DNA of 64,000 bases from assembly GCF_009739465.1 (NCBI RefSeq), contig NZ_WHOM01000068.1, forward strand, positions 62,001 through 126,000, read 5' to 3'. The translations under genes were made by a program, and so were the position numbers. Positions 49,888-57,895 of this stretch are shown piece after piece (the stretch's first letter is position 1; every line of letters begins with the position of its first letter). This stretch comes from Streptomyces apocyni (lineage in GTDB: Bacteria > Actinomycetota > Actinomycetes > Streptomycetales > Streptomycetaceae). The notes below the pieces were generated by a model. It did not search any database and was not told where the DNA came from. It worked only from the letters and a program-made list of their open reading frames with translations.

Positions 49888-50376
49888 CTACGCGCGCCGG
49901 AAGTTGAGGGACTCCCCCAGCGCGCCCGCCCGCCACAGGTCGTGACAGGCCTCGGCCATCCGGTCGAGGCCGTCCACCACCTGGCCCCACACGATGCCCG
50001 GCACCCAGCCCACGTCGGCGTTGATCAGCAGGTTGTTGCGCTCGTAGAACAGCGCCAGGTCGACGATCGTGCCGCGCTGTTCGGTGCCGTAGCCGTAGGA
50101 CTTGGTGCCCAACTCCGTACTGGAGAAGGTGAAATAGCACAAGTCCCCGGGGATGGGGGTAATGGTGGGGTTCTCCAGGGGCGGCTCCTCGGGGGCGAAG
50201 GCCGGAAAGAGTGCGTAGATCTCATTACGCGCGTACTTGGCGTGGTAGACGTCCGAGCCCAACGGCAGGGCGTCCCACACCGCCTGACAGGTGATCGGCG
50301 CGCGGTCGTCGAGGAGGCGTGCCGTGCAGCTGACACCCCGTTTGTCGAGGGACACTTCGATATGGCGATCGCTCAT
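49888..50376 (-). CDS. DUF3830 family protein
   Basis: 162 residues from ATG 50376. Cyclophilin-like/DUF3830 pattern: VSCTARLLDDRAPITCQAVW, GSDVYHAKYARNEIYALFPA, GDLCYFTFSSTELGTKSYGY and VPGIVWGQVVDGLDRMAEAC. DUF3830 proteins recur next to amidases and maleate-isomerase-like genes, which is the case here; the function is unknown. It ends 20 bases from the amidase stop (convergent) and diverges from the ABC transporter operon. Confidence 0.82.
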   Translation of the reverse strand: MSDRHIEVSLDKRGVSCTARLLDDRAPITCQAVWDALPLGSDVYHAKYARNEIYALFPAFAPEEPPLENPTITPIPGDLCYFTFSSTELGTKSYGYGTEQRGTIVDLALFYERNNLLINADVGWVPGIVWGQVVDGLDRMAEACHDLWRAGALGESLNFRRA

Positions 50377-50472
50377 GACCCCATGCATCCCCCACGGCCG
50401 GGCAGATCTCACTCCGATCACGGGCCGAAATCAATCCGCATAGACGGCACGGTCTCGGGTAGTCGCGCGCCC

Positions 50473-51375
50473 ATGGCTCCACCACATGAGAACAACGAGG
50501 GATTTACTGGCAGGCCACTACGCCGCCGTTCCCTGCTCGCGGGGGCCGTGGCGCTGGGCGCGCTCGGCGCTGCGGGATGCAGCAGGGTACCGGACGTGGG
50601 CGAAATCGAAGGAGGAAGCCTGCTCGAACGACTCCGCGACGAGGGAACCGTCAGGGTGGGCATCGCCAGCGAGCCCCCCTTCGGGTACGTCAACGAGGAC
50701 GGCATCGCCACGGGGGAGGCACCGGAGATCGCACGGGTCATCTTCAAGTCCCTCGGTGTGAACAACATCCGAGCCATTCCGACGGAGTTCGGGGCCCTCA
50801 TCCCCGGACTGAAGGCACAGCAGTTCGACGTCGTGTCAGCGGGGATGTACATCAACCCCACCCGCTGCGAGCAGGTGCTGTTCTCGGACCCCGACTACGT
50901 GGTGCTCGACTCCTTCATCGTGAAGAAGGGCAATCCGCACGGGATCAGAACCTACGAGGACATCGTCGACAAGGGACTCAAGCTCGCCAGCGGCACGGCG
51001 TACGCCGAGATCGACTACGCCAAGGACGCGGGCGTGAAGGACATCCTGATCCTGCCCGACCAGGTGGCGGGTCTGGACGCCGTTCGGCAGGGCCGGGTGG
51101 ACGCCTTCGCGGGCACCAACATCACAGTCCAGGGCGTCGTGAAGGGCGACCCACAGGTCGAGGCCACCGAGGCCTTCCAGCCCGAGATGGGCGGCAAACC
51201 GGCGTACGGCGCGGGCGGCTTCGCCTTCCGGCAGTCGGAGAAGAACCTGCGCGACGCGTTCAACAGGGAGCTGCACAAACTCAAGGACAGCGGGCAGCTG
51301 CTGCGGATCGTCCAGCCCTTCGGGTTCACCAAGGACGAGATGACTGACCTGACCGCAGAGGAGCTGTGCGGCTGA
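50473..51375 (+). CDS. EhuB-like amino-acid/ectoine-binding lipoprotein
   Basis: 300 residues from ATG 50473. Twin-Arg-like start RPLRRRSLLAGAVALGALGA and lipobox AAGC (Cys36), so a lipoprotein, possibly exported by Tat. Solute-binding family 3: VRVGIASEPPFGYVNEDGIA, FGALIPGLKAQQFDVVSAGM, YINPTRCEQVLFSDPDYVVL. The wording of the last motifs is that of EhuB, the ectoine/hydroxyectoine receptor, but the linked genes suggest another small nitrogen compound. First of four overlapping transporter genes. Confidence 0.85.
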   Translation: MAPPHENNEGFTGRPLRRRSLLAGAVALGALGAAGCSRVPDVGEIEGGSLLERLRDEGTVRVGIASEPPFGYVNEDGIATGEAPEIARVIFKSLGVNNIRAIPTEFGALIPGLKAQQFDVVSAGMYINPTRCEQVLFSDPDYVVLDSFIVKKGNPHGIRTYEDIVDKGLKLASGTAYAEIDYAKDAGVKDILILPDQVAGLDAVRQGRVDAFAGTNITVQGVVKGDPQVEATEAFQPEMGGKPAYGAGGFAFRQSEKNLRDAFNRELHKLKDSGQLLRIVQPFGFTKDEMTDLTAEELCG

Positions 51376-52112
51376 TGATGACATCGGAGTTCTTCACCAG
51401 CTGGTTCCTGCCCGGTGTCTGGGTCACCATCCAGGTCACCTTGTTCAGCGCCGCGCTGGCCGGCGTGGTCGCGTTCGTGATCGGCACCCTGCGCACCTCG
51501 CGCTTCTGGATCGTACGGTTCCTCTCCGGGACCTACTTCGAGATCTTCCGCGGCACCTCCGCGCTGGTGCTGATGTTCTTGTTCGTCTTCGCGATCCCCC
51601 TGATGTTCAGGTGGCAGTTCATCTCGCCGATGGTCGCGGGCATCGTGGCGCTCGGCCTCACCTACGGCGCGTACGGGTCGGAGGTCGTACGCGGCTCGCT
51701 GGCCGCCGTGGCCCCCGCGCAGCGCGAGGCGGGCATCGCGCTCAGCTTCACCCGGATGCAGCGCCTGCGCCGCATCGAGCTGCCGCAGGCGTGGCCGGAG
51801 ATGATCCCGGCCTTCAACAACCTGCTGATCGAGCTGCTGAAGGGCACGTCCCTGGTGTCGCTCGTCACCGTCGCCGACATGACCTTCGCGGGCAACCTGC
51901 TGCGGCTCGCCACCAACGAGAGCGCGCCGATCTACACCCTGCTCCTCGTCCTGTACTTCGTCTTCGCCTTCATTCTCACGCGCGGGATGCGCCTCCTCGA
52001 ACGTCAGGCCAAGGCAAGGATCGGCCAGAAACCCGAGAAGCTCGGGCTGCTGAGCGGACTCCGCGCCAAGCCCTCCACTGACGTGGTCACCGGTACCGGA
52101 GGTGTCAAGTGA
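51375..52112 (+). CDS. EhuC-like ABC transporter permease
   Basis: 245 residues; ATG 51375 overlaps the binding-protein stop (TGATG); GTG 51366 is an alternative. His/Glu/Gln-type permease of the polar-amino-acid class: WFLPGVWVTIQVTLFSAALA, FRGTSALVLMFLFVFAIPLM, and the EAA motif QREAGIALSFTRMQRLRRIE followed by LPQAWPEMIPAFNN. Five to six membrane segments. Partner of the next permease. Confidence 0.88.
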   Translation: MMTSEFFTSWFLPGVWVTIQVTLFSAALAGVVAFVIGTLRTSRFWIVRFLSGTYFEIFRGTSALVLMFLFVFAIPLMFRWQFISPMVAGIVALGLTYGAYGSEVVRGSLAAVAPAQREAGIALSFTRMQRLRRIELPQAWPEMIPAFNNLLIELLKGTSLVSLVTVADMTFAGNLLRLATNESAPIYTLLLVLYFVFAFILTRGMRLLERQAKARIGQKPEKLGLLSGLRAKPSTDVVTGTGGVK

Positions 52113-52756
52113 ACTGGGACTGGAGCGTCGTCGACGCCTTCATGCCGCGCTTCTGGGACGGTGTGCTGGTCACCCTGCAGGCCCTGTTCTGGGGCTGTCT
52201 GATCGCCTTCACCCTGGGGCTGGTCTGGGCCGTGGCACAGCGGTCCCCGCAGAAGTGGATCAGCTGGCCGGTGACCGCGATCACCGAGTTCATCCGGAAC
52301 ACCCCGCTGCTGGTGCAGCTCTTCTTCCTCTTCTACGTGGTGCCGGAGTGGGGCCCCTCGATGTCCCCGCTGACGACGGGCGTCATCGGCCTCGGCCTGC
52401 ACTACTCCACGTACACCTCCGAGGTCTACCGCTCGGGCATCGATGCCGTGCCTGTCGGTCAGTGGGAGGCGGCCACCGCGCTCAGTCTGCCGCGCGGCCA
52501 CACCTGGCGGGCGGTCATCCTGCCGCAGGCCATCCGCCGCGTGATCCCGGCCCTCGGCAACTACGTGGTGTCGATGCTGAAGGACTCCCCGATCATCTTC
52601 GCCATCGGCGCGCTCGAAATGCTCGGCGAGGCCAGGGGCTTCAGCAACGAGACCTTCACCATCGAGGCCTATGTCGTCGTCGGGGTCGCCTTCCTCGTCA
52701 TCGCCTACCCGGCATCCCTCCTCCTGCGAGCTCTGGAGCGTCGTCTTGTCCAGTGA
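52109..52756 (+). CDS. EhuD-like ABC transporter permease
   Basis: 215 residues from GTG 52109 overlapping the previous stop (GTGA), with GGAGG upstream. FIRNTPLLVQLFFLFYVVPE is the classic polar-amino-acid permease motif; EAA region QWEAATALSLPRGHTWRAVI then LPQAIRRVIPALGN. Five membrane segments. It pairs with the preceding permease. Confidence 0.9.
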   Translation: MNWDWSVVDAFMPRFWDGVLVTLQALFWGCLIAFTLGLVWAVAQRSPQKWISWPVTAITEFIRNTPLLVQLFFLFYVVPEWGPSMSPLTTGVIGLGLHYSTYTSEVYRSGIDAVPVGQWEAATALSLPRGHTWRAVILPQAIRRVIPALGNYVVSMLKDSPIIFAIGALEMLGEARGFSNETFTIEAYVVVGVAFLVIAYPASLLLRALERRLVQ

Positions 52757-53561
52757 CACCAACACCACGAACGATGCGGTCAACCCCGCCGTTGACAGCA
52801 ACGAACTGATCCGCTTCGACAAGGTCGTCAAGCGCTTCGGCGACAACGTCGTCCTGGACCACCTCGACTTCTCCGTGGACTCGGGCAAGCACGTCACCCT
52901 CATCGGCCCCTCCGGATCGGGCAAGACGACGATCCTGCGGCTGCTGATGACCCTGCTGAAGCCCGACGAGGGCACCATCAAGGTCGGCGGCCAGTACCTC
53001 ACCCACGAGGAGAAGAACGGCAAACTCGTCCCGGCCGGTGAGAAGCACGTCAGAGACGTGCGCAAGAACATCGGCATGGTGTTCCAGCAGTTCAACCTCT
53101 TCCCGAACATGAAGGTGCTGCGGAACATCACCGAGGCGCCGGTCCAGGTGCTCGGGCTGTCCAAGGACGAGGCCGACCAGCGCGCCCGCGAGCTGCTCGA
53201 ACTCGTCGGTCTGACCGAGCACATCGACAAGTACCCAACGCAGCTGTCCGGTGGTCAGCAGCAGCGTGTCGCGATCGCGCGGGCGCTGGCCATGCGGCCG
53301 CAGGTGCTGCTCCTGGACGAGGTGACGTCCGCACTCGACCCGGAGTTGGTGGCGGGTGTCCTGGACGTCCTGCGGGACATCGCGCACACCACAGACATCA
53401 CCATGCTCTGTGTGACGCACGAGATGAACTTCGCCCGTGACATCTCGGACCAGGTACTGATGTTCGACGCGGGCCGGGTCATCGAATCCGGCGCTCCGGA
53501 AAAGATCTTCGGGGATCCGGACCACCAGCGGACCCGGGAATTCCTGAGCGCTGTTCTCTGA
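52746..53561 (+). CDS. EhuA-like ABC transporter ATP-binding protein
   Basis: 271 residues from TTG 52746 (GGAG 7 bases upstream), overlapping the permease gene by 11 bases. Walker A GPSGSGKTT, Q-loop VFQQFNLFPNM, signature LSGGQQQRVAIARALA, Walker B VLLLDEVTSALDPE and His-switch VTHEM. An unusual insertion (YLTHEEKNGKLVPAGEKHVR) sits between Walker A and the Q-loop and is typical of EhuA. It powers the importer. Confidence 0.92.
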   Translation: MSSDTNTTNDAVNPAVDSNELIRFDKVVKRFGDNVVLDHLDFSVDSGKHVTLIGPSGSGKTTILRLLMTLLKPDEGTIKVGGQYLTHEEKNGKLVPAGEKHVRDVRKNIGMVFQQFNLFPNMKVLRNITEAPVQVLGLSKDEADQRARELLELVGLTEHIDKYPTQLSGGQQQRVAIARALAMRPQVLLLDEVTSALDPELVAGVLDVLRDIAHTTDITMLCVTHEMNFARDISDQVLMFDAGRVIESGAPEKIFGDPDHQRTREFLSAVL

Positions 53562-53605
53562 GTACGTTCGGTAACGGCACAGCTCGGAGCGCCATAGTGT
53601 GACTG

Positions 53606-53617
53606 TGGCATATGCCA
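53606..53617. promoter_or_regulatory. Palindrome TGGCATATGCCA between the transporter and IclR genes
   Basis: A perfect 12-bp palindrome about 145 bases before the IclR-type regulator start and 44 bases after the transporter operon. A plausible self-regulatory site for the IclR-type protein; unproven. Confidence 0.4.
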
Positions 53618-53761
53618 GGGTGGTGCGTTCCTGCTTACATGGCCTACGTGAGGCGAGGGACGCGCCACCAATCTGGTCAACACCCCCCACAGATACCCCT
53701 CTTGACCGCTATCGTGGTACCGAGCCCAGCTGTCCGAAACCGGTCCATGCAGGGGGAAACC

Positions 53762-54520
53762 GTGGCGCTGAAACCAGAGCCGACCGCATCGAACCACTCG
53801 GTGCAGCACGCCCTCCGTGTGCTCGAAACCGTGACACGGCACAGCACCGGCGTGAATGCCACCCAGATCGCCCGCGAGGCGGGGCTGCCCGCCCGCCATC
53901 TGACGCCCCTGCTGCTCATGCTGCGCCGCGAGGGGTACGTCCAGCAGATCGCCGACGGCGCGTACATCACGGGCGACGCACTGACCCGGCTCGGCTCAGC
54001 GGCGGGGCGCGAGCGGGCGATCAGGCAGCAGGTCCAGCAGACCCTGGACGGGCTGCGCGACACGGTCGGCGCGGCGGTCTACATCAGCCGGTACATCGAC
54101 GGCGAGGTCAAGGTCACCCAGTACTCGGACGGGCCCCGCGCCCCCAAGGTCAACGAGTGGGTGGACTTCCGCTCCGCCGCCCACGCCAGCGCGGTCGGCA
54201 AGAGCCTGCTCACCCAGCTCGACATCAACGGCCGCCGCGACCACCTCGCCCGGCACAAGCCCGCCCGGCTCACCTCGCGGACGATCACCGACGAGCGGCT
54301 CCTGTTCAGCAAGTTGGACGCCCAGCCTCCGTCCGTACCGATGCTCGACCTACAGGAGTACGCGGTGGGCACGGTCTGCGCGGCCGTCCCGATCACCGCA
54401 GGCTCTCTGGTCGGCTGCCTCGCCCTGTCCCTGCCTCTCGAGCACGCCCACCGGCTGCGCGCGGCGGCGAACACCCTGAACCGCGGCGCGGCACCGGTGT
54501 TGCTCTCGCTGGCCCTCTGA
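53762..54520 (+). CDS. IclR-family transcriptional regulator
   Basis: 252 residues from GTG 53762, preceded by AGGGGGA. Winged helix-turn-helix at residues 8-65 (NHSVQHALRVLETVTRHSTG; ATQIAREAGLPARHLTPLLL), then the IclR ligand-binding domain (FRSAAHASAVGKSLLTQLDI; EYAVGTVCAAVPITAGSLVG). It follows the Ehu-type transporter in the same direction and is the only regulator in the 45453-54520 locus, so it probably controls it. The GCTGGCCCTCTGAGG around its stop codon is duplicated directly downstream (54509-54538). Confidence 0.88.
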   Translation: MALKPEPTASNHSVQHALRVLETVTRHSTGVNATQIAREAGLPARHLTPLLLMLRREGYVQQIADGAYITGDALTRLGSAAGRERAIRQQVQQTLDGLRDTVGAAVYISRYIDGEVKVTQYSDGPRAPKVNEWVDFRSAAHASAVGKSLLTQLDINGRRDHLARHKPARLTSRTITDERLLFSKLDAQPPSVPMLDLQEYAVGTVCAAVPITAGSLVGCLALSLPLEHAHRLRAAANTLNRGAAPVLLSLAL

Positions 54521-54786
54521 GGCGCTGGCCCTCTGAGGTCCGGCTTGACGTCCCGCTTGAGGTCCACTTGAGGTTCTTCCTGCGGATCTGCCTGAGGACG
54601 TGCTGAGAGTCCTTTGAAAGCCAGTGGTTCTTCACGGTTTGCCTACTAGTCGCACACAGGTACGCACGAAGAGGCCCACTTTCCACTGTGTCGCCTAGGC
54701 TTGAACGGACCACGTCGGTGCGCGCCGACCACCCCGAGGGCGAACCCCCGGGGAGCCGCCCGTGGTTACCAGCCTTCGGGGGATCT

Positions 54787-55797
54787 ATGCGCGAAAACGC
54801 GATGTCTGTATTCGGCGTCTCTGCCCAGGAGGAAGAGACGTACCGTCACTTCCTGAGAAATCCTGACACCACCGCGGACGACATCCATCTGCTGCTCCAT
54901 ACGACTCCCGAGCAGGCCCTCCAGTGTCTTGAACGCCTCCAGGTTCTGGGGCTGTTGCACCCCGCCGGGAAAGACCGAGTGATCTCCCCCGCCGACCCGG
55001 AGCTCGCCCTCACCCGGCTGATGGACTCACGGATGCACGAGCTCCACCAGGAGCTGATGCGCGTCACCCGCTCCCGGCATGTGGTGGACGGACTCCGTGC
55101 CGAGCAGGAGCACGCCTCGCGGTCGTATACCCACCCCGGCATCGAGCAGCTGGAAAGCCTCGCCGATATCCGCAACCGCATCGACGACCTGGCCTTCTTC
55201 GCCCGCGACGAGATCCTGGCCGTGGAGCCCTACCGCCAGCTCTCCGCCGAGAACATCGCCCGGTCCCGCCCCCTGGACCTGCGCTGCCTGCGCCGGGGCG
55301 TGAGTATCCGCAACGTCGTCATACGCGCCGTACTCGACGACCAGCCGACCGCCGACTACCTGCGGGAACTCGTCGCCCACGGGGCCGAGATCCGGGTGTC
55401 GGACGACACCGCCGAGCGCATGCTGGTCTACGACCGCAGCACCGCGCTGGTGCCCCTGGACCCGCAGAACACCTCGCGCGGCGCCCTGTTGGCGCACAAG
55501 GGCGGCCTGGTCGCCAACATCATCGCTCTGTTCGAGAAGATCTGGGACGCCTCCGACGACCTCACCCAGGTGCTCAAGGAGCGGGAGAACGGCGTGGCCG
55601 ACAGCTCCGGCCTCACTGAGATCGAGCGCCGCGTCCTGGTCTCGATGTGCACCGCGGGCAAGGACGAGGCGGGCGCCCGTGAACTGGGCGTCTCGGTACG
55701 TACCTACCGGCGGCACGTCGCCGAACTCCTACAGGCTCTGGGCGCGACCAACCGAGCCCAGGCCGCTCTGCTGGCGCGTGAACGGGGCTGGATCTGA
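54787..55797 (+). CDS. LuxR-type regulator with TrmB/PLD-like sensor region, at the edge of the RiPP cluster
   Basis: 336 residues from ATG 54787 (GGGGGA just upstream); ATG 54802 is possible. The first 75 residues form a TrmB-like winged helix (DDIHLLLHTTPEQALQCLER). The middle contains IDDLAFFARDEILAVEPYRQ, RGVSIRNVVIRAVLDDQPTA and MLVYDRSTALVPLDPQNTSR, the phospholipase-D-like sensing layout. A LuxR helix-turn-helix ends the protein (ARELGVSVRTYRRHVAELLQ). Regulators with this architecture are common beside thiopeptide and other RiPP clusters. It points toward the precursor gene and is the likely pathway regulator. Confidence 0.8.
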   Translation: MRENAMSVFGVSAQEEETYRHFLRNPDTTADDIHLLLHTTPEQALQCLERLQVLGLLHPAGKDRVISPADPELALTRLMDSRMHELHQELMRVTRSRHVVDGLRAEQEHASRSYTHPGIEQLESLADIRNRIDDLAFFARDEILAVEPYRQLSAENIARSRPLDLRCLRRGVSIRNVVIRAVLDDQPTADYLRELVAHGAEIRVSDDTAERMLVYDRSTALVPLDPQNTSRGALLAHKGGLVANIIALFEKIWDASDDLTQVLKERENGVADSSGLTEIERRVLVSMCTAGKDEAGARELGVSVRTYRRHVAELLQALGATNRAQAALLARERGWI

Positions 55798-56100
55798 GCG
55801 GTCTGAGCGGTCCGGGGCTCGACGTCCGTCCAGCGAGCCGTCGCTCAGGGACCAGCCGCGTAGTGCGGGGTCGGCCAGTGCCGCCCGTACTGCTCGGCAA
55901 ACGGTTCTGCGGTCCGTCGTCTGGGTCAGGGTGATGCGCAGCCTGATCCGGTCCTGGTCGATCTCGGGGTCGCAGGACCAGTGCGGCGGCAGCAGTCCGA
56001 GCAGGCGGACCAGGGTGGTGGCGGCGGCCGGGACGCTGCCGTCGCGGCGTACGGTCACCACGTCCACCACGTCCACCTCGTGGGCGGGCTCGGCGGTCAT
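55729..56100 (-). CDS. Small hypothetical protein coupled to the M20 hydrolase
   Basis: 123 residues from ATG 56100, which overlaps the stop of the M20 gene (ATGA). The first 75 residues look like a small alpha/beta fold (VDVVDVVTVRRDGSVPAAAT; IRLRITLTQTTDRRTVCRAV). The tail is Asp/Arg/Ser-rich and overlaps the 3' end of the LuxR gene on the other strand by 69 bases, so the real end may matter little. Family not recognised; an ACT-like fold is conceivable. Confidence 0.55.
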   Translation of the reverse strand: MTAEPAHEVDVVDVVTVRRDGSVPAAATTLVRLLGLLPPHWSCDPEIDQDRIRLRITLTQTTDRRTVCRAVRAALADPALRGWSLSDGSLDGRRAPDRSDRSDPAPFTRQQSGLGSVGRAQSL

Positions 56101-57323
56101 CACGGGGTCTCCTTCAGTACGTGCAGCGCGGCGCTCGCCATGGCCGCGATGCCGGTCGGCAGGGCTGTCCGTACGTCAGGGGCGAACTCGGGTGAGTGGT
56201 TGGGCGGTACCGAGGGCCCGCCGGAGCGGGCCGCCCGCCACTGCTGGGCGCCGGTGACGCCCAGCAGCCAGTACACGGTACGCACTTCGCCCGTGCCGAA
56301 CCAGGGGAAGTCCTCGGTGGCGGTCAGGGCCGGGGTTCGGCCCACCCGGTGCGGGCCGAACAGCTCCTCGTGGACCCGGTGTACGGCGGCGGTCGCCGGT
56401 TCGTCGGGGACCAGGGCAGGCGAGCGCGAGGTGACCGTGAAGTCGGGGTCACGCGGGCAGGCGGACGCCGCGCACTCGGCCCGGACGATCCGTTCCACTG
56501 CCGCGGCCACCCGCGTAAGCGCCGCCTCGGAGAAGGCCCGTACGCACAGACTCAGCTCCGCGCGGTCGGGGATGACATTGGCGCGCTCACCGGCCCGCAG
56601 CGAGCCGACGGTGAGCACCACCTGCTCGGCCGGAGCGGTCTCCCGCGCCACCACCGACTGGAGGCGCACCACGGTGGCGGCGGCCGTCAGGACCGGGTCG
56701 ACGGTCAGCTGCGGGGTACCCGCGTGTCCGCCGCGCCCGTGGATCACCACGTCGAGCGCGGTGCTCCCGGACATCAGCGGGGCACCGGGCACGACGTGCG
56801 CGACCGTCCCCGCGGGCAGTGGCGCGGTGTGCTGGGCCACTGCCACGGCCGGGGTGCCGAAGCGCTCGTAGAGTCCGTCGTCGATCATCGCCCGCGCCCC
56901 GGTCAGCGTCTCCTCGGCGGGCTGGCCGACCACCAGCAGATTGCCGCTCCACCGCGCGCGGGTACGGGACAGCTCGCCCACCGCTCCGGCGACGGCGGCC
57001 AGATGCAGATCGTGGCCGCAGGCGTGCATGACGCCCGGTTCAGTGCTCGCGTACGGCAGGCCGGTGCGCTCGGGGACCGGGAGCGCGTCAAGTTCGGCGC
57101 GGAGCAGGACGGTTGGTCCGGGGCCGTTGTGCAGCACCCCGACGACTCCGTGGCCGCCGCCGACGCCGCGGCTGACCGTACAGCCGTGGTGGGCGAGCTG
57201 GGCGGCGAAGCGGTCGGCGGTGCGGTGTTCGGCACCGGAGAGCTCGGGGTGGGCGTGCAGGTCGAGGTAGAGCTCCAGGGCGGAGTGCAGCGCCTCCCGG
57301 GGGACCTGGGCTGTGAGTGTCAC
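56100..57323 (-). CDS. M20-family amidohydrolase/peptidase
   Basis: 407 residues from GTG 57323 with GAGG 9 bases upstream. Metal-binding motifs of the M20D aminoacylase/carboxypeptidase group: LHAHPELSG, MHACGHDLHLAAVAGAVGEL, VVGQPAEETLTGARAMIDDG, then GGHAGTPQLTVDP from the lid domain. All expected metal ligands appear present. Such enzymes cleave N-acyl or peptide amide bonds. It is divergent from the precursor peptide gene; a role in trimming or resistance is possible but not shown. Confidence 0.88.
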   Translation of the reverse strand: MTLTAQVPREALHSALELYLDLHAHPELSGAEHRTADRFAAQLAHHGCTVSRGVGGGHGVVGVLHNGPGPTVLLRAELDALPVPERTGLPYASTEPGVMHACGHDLHLAAVAGAVGELSRTRARWSGNLLVVGQPAEETLTGARAMIDDGLYERFGTPAVAVAQHTAPLPAGTVAHVVPGAPLMSGSTALDVVIHGRGGHAGTPQLTVDPVLTAAATVVRLQSVVARETAPAEQVVLTVGSLRAGERANVIPDRAELSLCVRAFSEAALTRVAAAVERIVRAECAASACPRDPDFTVTSRSPALVPDEPATAAVHRVHEELFGPHRVGRTPALTATEDFPWFGTGEVRTVYWLLGVTGAQQWRAARSGGPSVPPNHSPEFAPDVRTALPTGIAAMASAALHVLKETP

Positions 57324-57573
57324 GGGGTTTCACCTCACGGAGCGACGGACGTTCGGACTAGAGATGTTCGGACTAGGGCCTGCGCCCTGGAGTGAGTGTC
57401 ACGTTGTGGCCACTCAGGGGTACCGCCGTGTCACTGTCACCAGGTGTCAGCGCTCTGGCAGTGGAAGGAAGGCCGATCTGACAGTGGCCACCGGTGGAAT
57501 GGAGTCATCGCCAGGGAGCGCCGCCGGAAAAGCCGGAGGGTCCCGGCGGCCTACTGACCCAAGGGAGAACACC

Positions 57574-57750
57574 ATGGCCCCCAAGACCGAGCTCGCCACC
57601 CTCGCCAACGAGATCCTGGAGCTGGAGTCGGAGACCTTCGAGATCTCGGACTACTCGGACGCGGTCGAGGTCGTCCTCGCCGGTTCGACGTCGTCCTCCT
57701 CGACCTCCACCTGCTCCAGCACCACCAGCACCACCTCCTGCAGCGCCTGA
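57574..57750 (+). CDS. RiPP precursor peptide (thiazolyl/azole-peptide type)
   Basis: 58 residues from ATG 57574, preceded by AAGGGAGAACACC. The acidic leader MAPKTELATLANEILELESE continues TFEISDYSDAVEVVLAG. The C-terminal 21 residues consist only of Ser, Thr, two Cys (Cys47, Cys56) and a final Ala, beginning STSSSSTSTCSS. Such a core is a substrate for cyclodehydration to azol(in)es and for Ser/Thr dehydration. The convergent operon encodes the matching enzymes. The cleavage site is probably after VVLAG. No named compound could be matched from memory. Confidence 0.88.
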   Translation: MAPKTELATLANEILELESETFEISDYSDAVEVVLAGSTSSSSTSTCSSTTSTTSCSA

Positions 57751-57769
57751 TCCACGGCACTGGCCCGAG

Positions 57770-57817
57770 CGGCAGCCCCTTCCTGGGTGGGAATCCCCAC
57801 CCTGGGAGGGGCTGCCG
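57770..57817. terminator. Long bidirectional hairpin between precursor gene and YcaO operon
   Basis: CGGCAGCCCCT pairs perfectly with AGGGGCTGCCG, continued inward by a mostly paired TCCT/TGGG step and by GGGTGGG with CCCACCC around an AATC loop, about 22 bp in all. It separates the convergent precursor gene and the biosynthetic operon. Confidence 0.9.
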
Positions 57818-57895
57818 GGCGTTGTGCCGCGCGCGGCCCAGGCAGACGGCTGCGCCCACGGCACCGAAGTGCCGTAGGCGAGCCGTGCGGGCCGG

